Source: Streptomyces speibonae
Lineage (GTDB): Bacteria; Actinomycetota; Actinomycetes; Streptomycetales; Streptomycetaceae
Assembly (NCBI GenBank): GCA_000715605.1
Contig: KL568536.1
Coordinates: 97,865-103,150 of the forward strand
Reading direction: 5' to 3'
DNA: 5,286 nucleotides
This document shows positions 1 to 4,909 of the stretch, piece by piece (position 1 is the stretch's first letter; each line of letters starts with the position of its first letter). The notes below the pieces were generated by a model, which made no database searches, had not been told where the DNA came from, and was given only the letters and a program-made list of their open reading frames with translations. A program made the position numbers and the translations under genes.

Positions 1-160
1 CGCCGGTCCCGATCTCCATCTGCGGACGGCGCGGGGGGTCGTCGTGCTGGACACCCGGCTGCTCACGGGGTGGGGCCTGGTCCCGGCCGGGGAGCGGGAG
101 TTCGCCGTGCCGGTCAGGGCGCTGAAGGAGCCGGTGGCGGCGCAGGACGGGCTGTTCTGA
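1..160 (+). CDS. C-terminal fragment of an unidentified protein (5' end outside window)
   Basis: The frame that starts at base 2 and ends at TGA 158-160 is open from the window edge for 52 codons, and nearly every codon ends in G or C, as in real genes of high-GC actinomycetes. The visible tail contains the stretches VVVLDTRLLTGWGLVPAGER and FAVPVRALKEPVAAQDGLF; the mix of hydrophobic strands and charged turns looks like the edge of a folded domain. I do not recognise the family and assign no function. The stop is 45 bp before the amidohydrolase start on the same strand, so the two may be co-transcribed. The coding call rests on codon bias only. Confidence 0.7.
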   Translation, partial: AGPDLHLRTARGVVVLDTRLLTGWGLVPAGEREFAVPVRALKEPVAAQDGLF

Positions 161-186
161 CCGGGCCCCTGGACCGCGGGCACCCT

Positions 187-221
187 CGCGGGTGATCGTG
201 ACGGCATGAGCGATCACCGCG
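187..221 (+). promoter_or_regulatory. Inverted repeat enclosing the amidohydrolase start codon
   Basis: GGTGATCG (191-198) and CGATCACC (211-218) are perfect inverted copies separated by 12 bases, and the ATG at 206 lies in that spacer. The stem can extend by CGCG/CGCG-type pairs (187-189 with 219-221) if base 190 bulges out. This could be a repressor operator over the start or an RNA hairpin presenting the start codon in its loop. No clear Shine-Dalgarno sequence lies upstream. The match is visible; function is inference, and chance is possible in such GC-rich DNA. Confidence 0.35.
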
Positions 222-1111
222 ACACCGGCGCCGAGGCGGACGACGTGCGGCGTTTCCGGGAGGGGCTCGGGCTGCCCGGGCTCGTCGACGTGCACACGCA
301 CTTCATGCCGGAGCAGGTGCTCCGCAAGGTGTGGGCCTACTTCGACGCGCTCGGACCGCTGACCGGCGGGATCGAGTGGCCCATCACCTACCGGAAGGAG
401 GAGGGCGAACGGGCGGCACTCCTGCGCTCGTTCGGCGTGCGGGCGTTCACCTCCATGCTCTACCCGCACAAGCCGGGCATGGCCCGCTGGCTGAACGACT
501 GGGCGGCCGCCTTCGCCGGGCGCACACCCGACTGCCTGCACACCGCGACGCTGTTCCCCGAACCGGACGTCGCCGGTTACGTCCGGGACGCCGTCGAGGC
601 GGGCGCGCGCGTCTTCAAGGCACATGTGCAGGTGGGCGCGTACGACCCGGCCGACGAGGCGCTCGACGCCGCCTGGGGACTGCTCGCCGAGGCGGAGGTC
701 CCCGTGGTGATCCACTGCGGCTCCGGCCCCGCCCCCGGCAAGCACACCGGCCCCGGGCCCGTCGCCCGGGTGCTGGCCCGGCACCCCCGGCTGCGGCTGG
801 TGATCGCGCACCTCGGGATGCCCGAGTACGAGGACTTCCTGGACCTCGCCGAGCGGTACGGGCAGGTGCGGCTGGACACCACGATGGCGTTCACCGACTT
901 CAGCGAACGCATGGCGCCGTTCCCCCGGCGCGCCCGGCCCCGGCTGGCCGCCCTCGGCGACCGGATCCTGCTCGGCTCCGACTTCCCCAACATCCCCTAT
1001 CCCTACGTCCACCAGCTGCACGCGCTGGAGCGGCTGGGACTCGGACAGGAGTGGCTGCGGCGGGTGTGCCACGACAACGCGGCGGCGCTCTTCGGCCTTC
1101 CGGGGCGGTGA
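206..1111 (+). CDS. Amidohydrolase family protein (amidohydrolase-2 / ACMSD-like, TIM barrel)
   Basis: This 301-residue protein has the pattern of the amidohydrolase-2 family of metal-dependent hydrolases and decarboxylases. The first barrel strand carries the HxH metal motif (VDVHTHF, H30 and H32). Further likely ligands or catalytic residues are H170 in VVIHCGSG, H202 in VIAHLGMPEYEDF and D259 in ILLGSDFPNIPYPY, and the C-terminus ends with the usual NAAALFGL helix. Length fits a single barrel without added domains. It should be cytoplasmic: there is no signal peptide. Family members act on amides, ring-opened aromatics or carboxylates; the substrate cannot be read from the sequence. ATG 206 is chosen because the first 25 residues keep the codon bias, but it lacks a clear ribosome site; GTG 245 is a possible alternative. 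It follows the upstream partial gene by 45 bp and precedes a response regulator with its own apparent control region. Family call is firm, substrate unknown. Confidence 0.88.
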   Translation: MSDHRDTGAEADDVRRFREGLGLPGLVDVHTHFMPEQVLRKVWAYFDALGPLTGGIEWPITYRKEEGERAALLRSFGVRAFTSMLYPHKPGMARWLNDWAAAFAGRTPDCLHTATLFPEPDVAGYVRDAVEAGARVFKAHVQVGAYDPADEALDAAWGLLAEAEVPVVIHCGSGPAPGKHTGPGPVARVLARHPRLRLVIAHLGMPEYEDFLDLAERYGQVRLDTTMAFTDFSERMAPFPRRARPRLAALGDRILLGSDFPNIPYPYVHQLHALERLGLGQEWLRRVCHDNAAALFGLPGR

Positions 1112-1116
1112 GGGCG

Positions 1117-1134
1117 CGGCCGTGCGGGCGGCCG
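1117..1134 (+). other. Short GC hairpin just after the amidohydrolase stop
   Basis: CGGCCG at 1117-1122 and again at 1129-1134 can pair across a 6-base loop, 5 bases after the TGA at 1109-1111. There is no T-tract after it. It may help end transcription or protect the 3' end of the mRNA, but CGGCCG is self-complementary and common at this base composition. Confidence 0.25.
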
Positions 1135-1145
1135 GCGGCAACGCG

Positions 1146-1164
1146 ACGGCCCCGTGCCGTTTCT
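1146..1164 (+). terminator. Weak candidate intrinsic terminator after the amidohydrolase
   Basis: ACGGC (1146-1150) pairs with GCCGT (1156-1160) over a 5-base loop and is followed directly by TTCTC, so a short T-rich run leaves the stem. The stem is only 5 bp, weak for a terminator, but the position 35 bases past the stop codon and before the next gene's control region fits. Low confidence. Confidence 0.3.
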
Positions 1165-1202
1165 CAGGGAAATCACAGGTTGCCGCAAGAGTGCTCTCAG
1201 GG
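1162..1202 (+). promoter_or_regulatory. Phased direct repeats, likely response-regulator binding site (autoregulation)
   Basis: TCTCAGGG occurs at 1162-1169 and exactly again at 1195-1202, with the related TCACAGGT at 1173-1180. The first pair has 8-bp units 3 bp apart (11-bp period), and the third copy is 33 bp from the first, so all three face the same side of the helix. OmpR/PhoB-type regulators bind tandem direct repeats of this period as head-to-tail dimers; mycobacterial MprA is remembered as using 8-bp repeats spaced by 3 bp. The array ends 21 bp before the response regulator start, so self-control is the simplest reading. I see no consensus -35 or -10; CATCGT at 1211-1216, 7 bases before the ATG, is a possible poor -10 of a leaderless promoter needing activation. 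Binding protein and promoter are inferred. Confidence 0.6.
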
Positions 1203-1223
1203 GCCGCCCACATCGTGTGCCGT

Positions 1224-1964
1224 ATGACCACGATCTCGCCCCGGGGGCGCACAGAAGTGCCGAGGCAGGACGGAAGCCCCGTCCGCGTGCTGGTGGTGGA
1301 CGACGAGCAGTCGATCACCGATCTGCTCTCCATGGCCCTCAGGTACGAGGGCTGGCAGATCCGCAGCGCGGGGGACGGCCAGGGCGCCGTCCGCGCCGCG
1401 CGGGAGTTCCGGCCCGACGCCGTCGTCCTGGACATGACGCTGCCGGACATGGACGGGCTGTCCGCCCTCGGCCGGCTGCGCCGCGAACTGCCGGACGTGC
1501 CCGTGCTGTTCCTGACCGGCAAGGGCACCGTGGCGGACCGTGTCGCCGGGCTGACCGCCGGCGGCGACGACTACGTCATCAAGCCGTTCAGCCTGGAGGA
1601 GGTCGTCGCACGGCTGCGCGGGCTGATCCGCCGGTGCGGGACGGCCGACCGCCGCTCCGGCTCGATGCTGGTCGTCGGCGACCTCACCCTCGACGAGGAC
1701 AGCCACGAGGTGACCCGGGGCGGGGACGGCATCCACCTCACCGCCACCGAGTTCGAACTGCTGCGCTTCCTCATGCGCAATCCGCGGCGCGTGCTCAGCA
1801 AGGCCCAGATCCTCGACCGGGTCTGGTCGTACGACTTCGGCGGGCGGGCGAACGTCGTCGAGCTGTACATCTCGTATCTGCGCCGCAAGATCGACGCGGG
1901 CCGGGAGCCGATGATCCACACCCGGCGCGGCGCCGGCTACATGATCAAACCCGCGGCGTCCTGA
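1224..1964 (+). CDS. OmpR/PhoB-family response regulator transcription factor
   Basis: A 246-residue two-domain DNA-binding response regulator. The receiver domain (about 20-135) has the acidic pair D26/D27 in VLVVDDE, the phospho-acceptor D70 in VVLDMTLPDMDG, T98 in VLFLTG, and K120 in YVIKPFSLEEV. The winged-helix domain (about 150-244) carries LTATEFELLRFLMRNPRRVL, a recognition helix around NVVELYISYLRRKI and the wing MIHTRRGAGYMIKP. Length is normal and no key residue is missing, so it should be activated by a kinase. ATG 1224 is chosen because the receiver begins a normal distance after it; the frame is open back to 1122, but that extension is unlike the family and would run through the repeat array. 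There is no clear ribosome site, so a leaderless start is possible. No histidine kinase follows, although regulators of this type are usually paired with one; the exporter promoter begins 6 bp after the stop. Family sure, target genes unknown. Confidence 0.95.
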   Translation: MTTISPRGRTEVPRQDGSPVRVLVVDDEQSITDLLSMALRYEGWQIRSAGDGQGAVRAAREFRPDAVVLDMTLPDMDGLSALGRLRRELPDVPVLFLTGKGTVADRVAGLTAGGDDYVIKPFSLEEVVARLRGLIRRCGTADRRSGSMLVVGDLTLDEDSHEVTRGGDGIHLTATEFELLRFLMRNPRRVLSKAQILDRVWSYDFGGRANVVELYISYLRRKIDAGREPMIHTRRGAGYMIKPAAS

Positions 1965-1969
1965 TCCGC

Positions 1970-2007
1970 TGTACACCGTATAGGGGAAGTGTTATACGGT
2001 GTACAAC
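1970..2007 (+). promoter_or_regulatory. Probable promoter of the exporter-repressor operon, embedded in the operator
   Basis: TGTACA (1970-1975), four of six matches to TTGACA, overlaps the left operator arm. The right arm holds TATACG (1993-1998, 17-base spacing) and the overlapping TACGGT (1995-2000, 19-base spacing), which fits the actinobacterial TANNNT -10 pattern. TACGGT is followed by 7 bases and then ATG 2008, the arrangement typical of leaderless transcripts. Repressor on the arms would cover both RNA polymerase contact sites. The start point is predicted, not shown. Confidence 0.55.
1971..2004. promoter_or_regulatory. Perfect 12-10-12 inverted repeat, probable TetR operator for the exporter-repressor operon
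   Basis: GTACACCGTATA (1971-1982) and TATACGGTGTAC (1993-2004) are exact inverted copies around a 10-base spacer. The AT-rich inner ends stand out in DNA above 70% GC. It lies between the response regulator stop and the exporter start, upstream of an operon that also encodes a TetR-family protein, which is where such repressors usually bind. At 34 bp it is longer than a minimal single-dimer TetR site; two dimers on one site, as known for QacR, are possible. That this window's TetR binds it is an inference from position and symmetry. Confidence 0.8.
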
Positions 2008-3531
2008 ATGACGACGTCGCCCCAGGAACAGGCCCCCGACCGGACACCGGCGCCGACGGACCCGGCGCCGCGGGGCCACGCGCGGCGCTGGCTGATCCTC
2101 GCCGTCATCTGTCTCGCCCAGCTCACCGTGCTGCTGGACAACACGGTCCTGAACGTCGCGATCCCCTCCCTCACCCGGGAGATGGACGCGTCCACCGCCG
2201 ACATCCAGTGGATGATCAACGCGTACTCCCTGGTGCAGTCGGGCCTGCTGCTCACCGCGGGCAACGCCGCCGACCGCTACGGCCGCAAGAAGATGCTGCT
2301 CGTCGGCCTGACCCTGTTCGGCGCAGGATCGCTGGTGGCCGGACTGGCCGCATCGTCCGGTCAGCTGATCGCCGCGCGGGCCGGCATGGGGGTGGGCGGC
2401 GCGCTGCTGCTGACCACGACCCTCGCCGTCGTGATGCAGATCTTCACGCCCGAGGAGCAGCCCAAGGCGATCGGCATCTGGAGCGCCGTCAACTCGCTGG
2501 GCTTCGCGGCCGGTCCGCTGGTCGGCGGATTCATGCTCAACCACTTCTGGTGGGGCGCGATCTTCCTGGTCAACCTGCCCGTCGTGGTCCTGGCACTGGC
2601 CGCCGTCGCCGCGTACGTCCCCGAGTCCCGCAACCGCCAGGGCGACCGCCCCGACCTCGTCGGCGCGGTGCTCTCCACCATCGGCATGGCGGCGCTGGTG
2701 TACGCGATCATCTCGGGCCCCGAGCACGGCTGGATTTCCGGCCGGGTCCTGGGCACGGCGACCGTGGCGGCCGTGGTCCTCGCCGCCTTCGCGTACTGGG
2801 AGAGCCGGATCCCTCATCCCATGCTCGACCTGCACTTCTTCCGCAACCGCCGGTTCACCGGAGCGGTCGGCGGCCTGGTGCTGATCACCTTCGGCATGGG
2901 CGGGGCGCTCTTCCTGCTCACCCAGTACCTCCAGTTCGTCCTCGGCTACGGCCCCCTGGAGGCGGGGCTGCGCACCGCGCCGATGGCCCTGACCGTCGTC
3001 GCCCTCAACTTCACGGGCGTGGGCACCAAGTGGGCGGCGAAGCTGGGCACTCCGCTCGCGATAGCCCTCGGCATGGGGCTGATGGCGGCCGGGCTGGTGT
3101 CGATCGCCGTGCTCACCGAGCAGGGCTACGCCGGTACGCTGCTCGGCCTGGTCCTGATCGGGGCGGGCACCGCGATCGGCAGCCCGGTGATGGCGCACGC
3201 GGTGATGAGCTCCGTGCCGCGCGAGAAGGCGGGCGTCGGCGCCGGGATCAACGGCACGCTCGCCGAGTTCGGCAACGGGCTCGGGGTCGCCGTCCTGGGC
3301 GCGGTGCTCAACGCGCGGTTCGCGGCACTGGTACCGGTGGCGGCGAGCTCGCTCCCGGTGGCGCTGGCGGCGGCGGGCTCGGACGGGGAGCGGGCGCGGA
3401 TCACCGACGCGTTCTCCTCGGGGCTGCAGACGAGTCTGCTGGTCGGGTCGGTGGCCGTGCTGCTCGGCGGGCTGATCGCGGCGGCGTTGCTGCACCGGGC
3501 GGACCGGGCAGACTCGGGGGAGAAGGCCTGA
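2008..3531 (+). CDS. MFS transporter, DHA2 (14-TM) drug:H+ antiporter type
   Basis: A 507-residue inner-membrane exporter of the major facilitator superfamily. A hydrophilic tail of about 25 residues leads into TM1 with LDNTVLNVAIP (about 43-53), the DHA2 signature. Motif A is GNAADRYGRKK (85-95), motif B includes R124 in IAARAGMGVGGAL, and the antiporter motif C is GFAAGPLVGG (165-174). Hydrophobic segments continue to about 490 and the length suits 14 helices. Such proteins use proton flow to expel drugs or natural products; the substrate is unknown. ATG 2008 is chosen because a leaderless promoter pattern ends exactly there. The frame also allows GTG 1999, which adds three residues and has AGGGGAAG (1982-1989) 9 bases upstream, so that start could serve transcripts reading in from the response regulator. 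It is followed after 73 bp by a TetR gene on the same strand, a common exporter-repressor layout, and likely repressed through the 1971-2004 operator. Confidence 0.93.
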   Translation: MTTSPQEQAPDRTPAPTDPAPRGHARRWLILAVICLAQLTVLLDNTVLNVAIPSLTREMDASTADIQWMINAYSLVQSGLLLTAGNAADRYGRKKMLLVGLTLFGAGSLVAGLAASSGQLIAARAGMGVGGALLLTTTLAVVMQIFTPEEQPKAIGIWSAVNSLGFAAGPLVGGFMLNHFWWGAIFLVNLPVVVLALAAVAAYVPESRNRQGDRPDLVGAVLSTIGMAALVYAIISGPEHGWISGRVLGTATVAAVVLAAFAYWESRIPHPMLDLHFFRNRRFTGAVGGLVLITFGMGGALFLLTQYLQFVLGYGPLEAGLRTAPMALTVVALNFTGVGTKWAAKLGTPLAIALGMGLMAAGLVSIAVLTEQGYAGTLLGLVLIGAGTAIGSPVMAHAVMSSVPREKAGVGAGINGTLAEFGNGLGVAVLGAVLNARFAALVPVAASSLPVALAAAGSDGERARITDAFSSGLQTSLLVGSVAVLLGGLIAAALLHRADRADSGEKA

Positions 3532-3534
3532 GAG

Positions 3535-3578
3535 CCGGATCCGTACGCACCCGGGCGCGGGCGCCTGGGAGGATCCGG
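3535..3578 (+). other. Compound hairpin between exporter and repressor genes
   Basis: CCGGATCC (3535-3542) pairs perfectly with GGATCCGG (3571-3578). Inside, CCCGGGCG (3550-3557) pairs with CGCCTGGG (3562-3569) with one G-U pair, closing a 4-base CGGG loop. The two 8-bp stems stack with 7 unpaired bases on one side and 1 on the other. It begins 3 bases after the exporter stop and ends 26 bases before the repressor ATG. With no T-tract, full termination is unlikely; partial attenuation or 3'-end protection of the exporter mRNA is more plausible. It buries the GTG at 3578 and the purine-rich stretch before it, which argues against that codon as the repressor start. Confidence 0.55.
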
Positions 3579-3590
3579 TGTCGGCATGTC

Positions 3591-3598
3591 GAGGAAGG
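3591..3598 (+). promoter_or_regulatory. Ribosome binding site deciding the TetR start
   Basis: GAGGAAGG lies 6 bases before ATG 3605 and is the clearest Shine-Dalgarno sequence in the window. It favours ATG 3605 over GTG 3578, whose own upstream GGGAGGA (3567-3573) is only 4 bases away and is folded into the hairpin described above. Confidence 0.65.
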
Positions 3599-3604
3599 TG
3601 CGCC

Positions 3605-4378
3605 ATGGTGAGGGCAGCCCAGCGGTCCGGCGGTGCGCCGCGGATCAGCGTCTGGCTGGAGGACAGGGCCCGCGGCGGGGGTCGGGGCGGCGGGCAGCCG
3701 TCCGGCCTCGACCGGGAGCGGATCACCGAGGCCACGGTACGGCTGCTGGACGCCGAGGGCCCGGCCAAGTTCTCCATGCGCCGCCTCGCCGCCGAGCTGA
3801 ACGTGACGGCGATGTCCGTCTACTGGTACGTCGACACCAAGGACGACCTCCTCGAACTCGCCCTGGACCGCGCCTTCGGCGAACTCACGCTGCCCGACCC
3901 GGCCGCCGAGGAGGACTGGCGCGACCAACTGCGCGCCCTCGCCCGCGAGTACCGCGCGCTGCTGGTGCGTCACCCCTGGCTGTCGCCGCTGGCCGGCCGG
4001 TTCCTCAACATCGGGCCCAACGCGCTGGCGTTCTCCCGGGTGATCCAGCAGGTCATCCGGAAGACGGGACTGCCCGCGCACGGGGTGACCGGGGCCATCG
4101 CGGCCGTCTTCCAGTTCGTGTACGGCTACGGCACCATCGAGGGCCAGTTCCACGCACGCGTCGCTGCCACGGGCATGACCGCCGACGAGTACCACCGGCA
4201 CGCGATGAGCGAGGCGACGCAGGCTCCGGACGCCTCCGGGGTCATCGAGGAGTCGGCCCGGGTCATGAAGGCCCGCGGCGGCGACACCGTCGAGGAGATG
4301 CTGGAACGGGACTTCGTCTTCGCCCTGGATCTGCTGATCGCGGGCATCGAGGCGATGGTGGCGCGCGGCCGGGACTGA
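3605..4378 (+). CDS. TetR/AcrR-family transcriptional repressor with TetR-type C-terminal domain
   Basis: A 257-residue one-component regulator. A basic, Gly-rich N-terminal tail (1-34, including SVWL at 15-18) precedes the DNA-binding domain at about 36-82: DRERITEATVRLLDAEG, then the helix-turn-helix in SMRRLAAELNVTAMSVYWYV and the conserved TKDDLLELALD. From about 100 the helical ligand-binding and dimer domain contains HPWL (123-126) and ends with FVFALDLLIAGIEAMVARG; this resembles the tetracycline-repressor-type C-terminal family. The protein should bind a small molecule that releases it from DNA. It lies 73 bp after the exporter on the same strand, so it most likely represses the operon, including itself, through the 1971-2004 repeat; I see no separate promoter in the spacer. 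The ligand is probably something the exporter moves, which is inference. Length and motifs are intact. Confidence 0.93.
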   Translation: MVRAAQRSGGAPRISVWLEDRARGGGRGGGQPSGLDRERITEATVRLLDAEGPAKFSMRRLAAELNVTAMSVYWYVDTKDDLLELALDRAFGELTLPDPAAEEDWRDQLRALAREYRALLVRHPWLSPLAGRFLNIGPNALAFSRVIQQVIRKTGLPAHGVTGAIAAVFQFVYGYGTIEGQFHARVAATGMTADEYHRHAMSEATQAPDASGVIEESARVMKARGGDTVEEMLERDFVFALDLLIAGIEAMVARGRD

Positions 4379-4379
4379 G

Positions 4380-4397
4380 CCGGGACGGCCGCCCCGG
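4380..4397. terminator. GC-rich hairpin between convergent genes, possible bidirectional terminator
   Basis: CCGGG (4380-4384) pairs with CCCGG (4393-4397), and after an A/C mismatch C4386 can pair with G4391. It sits 1 base after the TetR stop, in the 48-bp gap where the two transcripts converge. No T-tract follows on either strand; actinomycete terminators often lack one, so the role is plausible but unproven. Confidence 0.35.
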
Positions 4398-4437
4398 CTA
4401 CTGCTCCCTGGCCTACTGCCCCCGGCCTACTGCCCCT
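4396..4437. repeat. Three tandem 14-15 bp repeats spanning the end of the PPOX gene
   Basis: The units are GGCTACTGCTCCCT (4396-4409), GGCCTACTGCCCCC (4410-4423) and GGCCTACTGCCCCT (4424-4437). The second and third differ at one base; the first has lost a C after GGC and gained one later. On the minus strand each copy contains CAGTAG, the last sense codon and stop of the PPOX gene, and the true stop lies in the third unit. This looks like slippage duplication of the gene's tail. Confidence 0.75.
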
Positions 4438-4897
4438 CGGCCAGCCGGGCCGGGAACCCGCCGGTCGCCACCGGACCCCAGCGCTCGGGAGTGATCCGGA
4501 TGATCGACTTGCCCTGCTTGACCATCGCCGCCCGGTACTCGTCCCAGTCGGGGTGCTCGCCCGCGATGTTGCGGTAGTACTCCACCAGCGGCTCCACGGA
4601 CTCGGGCGGGTCCACGACCTCCGCGGCGCCGTCGATCTGCACCCAGGGGCCGTTCCACTCGTCGCTGAGGACGATCAGGCTCACCCTCGGGTCCCGCTTG
4701 GCGTTGCGGGTCTTGGCGCGTTCGGGATAGGTGGAGACGACGACCCGGCCCGAGTCGTCGACCCCGCAGGTCAGCGGAGAGCCCTGGGGACTGCCGTCGG
4801 CCCGCCGGGTCAGCAGGATCGCCCGGTGCCGCGGGCGCACGAAGTCCAGCAACTCGTCGAGGGATACACGCGTGTTCGTCGCGATATTCGGTGCCAT
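4427..4897 (-). CDS. PPOX-class, F420-dependent-type oxidoreductase (pyridoxamine 5'-phosphate oxidase fold)
   Basis: A 156-residue protein with the split beta-barrel of the pyridoxamine-phosphate-oxidase-like superfamily, closest in pattern to the Rv1155-type group that binds the deazaflavin F420. Visible elements are FVRPRHRAILLTRRADGSPQ (about 19-38), the cofactor-phosphate region TYPERAKTRNAKRDPRVSL (56-74) with basic residues K62, R64, K67 and R68, then WVQIDGAAEVVD (85-96) and a C-terminal helical part with HPDWDEYRAAMVKQGKSIIRI and TPERWGPV. Length matches the single-domain family. It probably acts as a cytoplasmic homodimer in reduction of an unknown substrate. ATG 4897 is chosen because the family begins here; the frame is open further back to 5242, but that extension is Arg/Pro/Gly-rich and unlike the family. 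It converges on the TetR gene and is read separately. FMN use instead of F420 cannot be excluded. Confidence 0.88.
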   Translation of the reverse strand: MAPNIATNTRVSLDELLDFVRPRHRAILLTRRADGSPQGSPLTCGVDDSGRVVVSTYPERAKTRNAKRDPRVSLIVLSDEWNGPWVQIDGAAEVVDPPESVEPLVEYYRNIAGEHPDWDEYRAAMVKQGKSIIRITPERWGPVATGGFPARLAEGQ

Positions 4898-4909
4898 ACC
4901 GCCAGCGTA
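4898..4909 (-). promoter_or_regulatory. Candidate -10 element for a leaderless PPOX transcript
   Basis: On the minus strand TACGCT (4909 down to 4904) fits TANNNT and is followed by 6 bases and then the ATG at 4897. That spacing suggests transcription starting at or next to the start codon. I see no convincing -35 element upstream; GGCGG just before the ATG is too close to be a normal ribosome site. Confidence 0.4.

Noticed and set aside
1122..1223. N-terminal extension of the response regulator to ATG 1122
   Set aside because: It would add 34 residues unlike the family and read through the hairpins and direct repeats; the receiver domain starts normally from ATG 1224.
331..1227. Plus-strand open frame overlapping the amidohydrolase in another frame
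   Set aside because: Arg/Ala/Pro-rich translation without family features; the overlapping frame has all amidohydrolase motifs and the right codon bias.
3578..3604. GTG 3578 as the TetR start
   Set aside because: The codon and its purine stretch are in the base of a strong hairpin, while ATG 3605 has a well-spaced GAGGAAGG.
1945..3777. Long minus-strand open frame (610 codons) opposite the exporter gene
   Set aside because: It is the antisense shadow of a clear MFS gene. Its product is full of His, Gln, Asp, Arg and Gly with no motif or membrane segment, as expected when a high-GC gene is read backwards.
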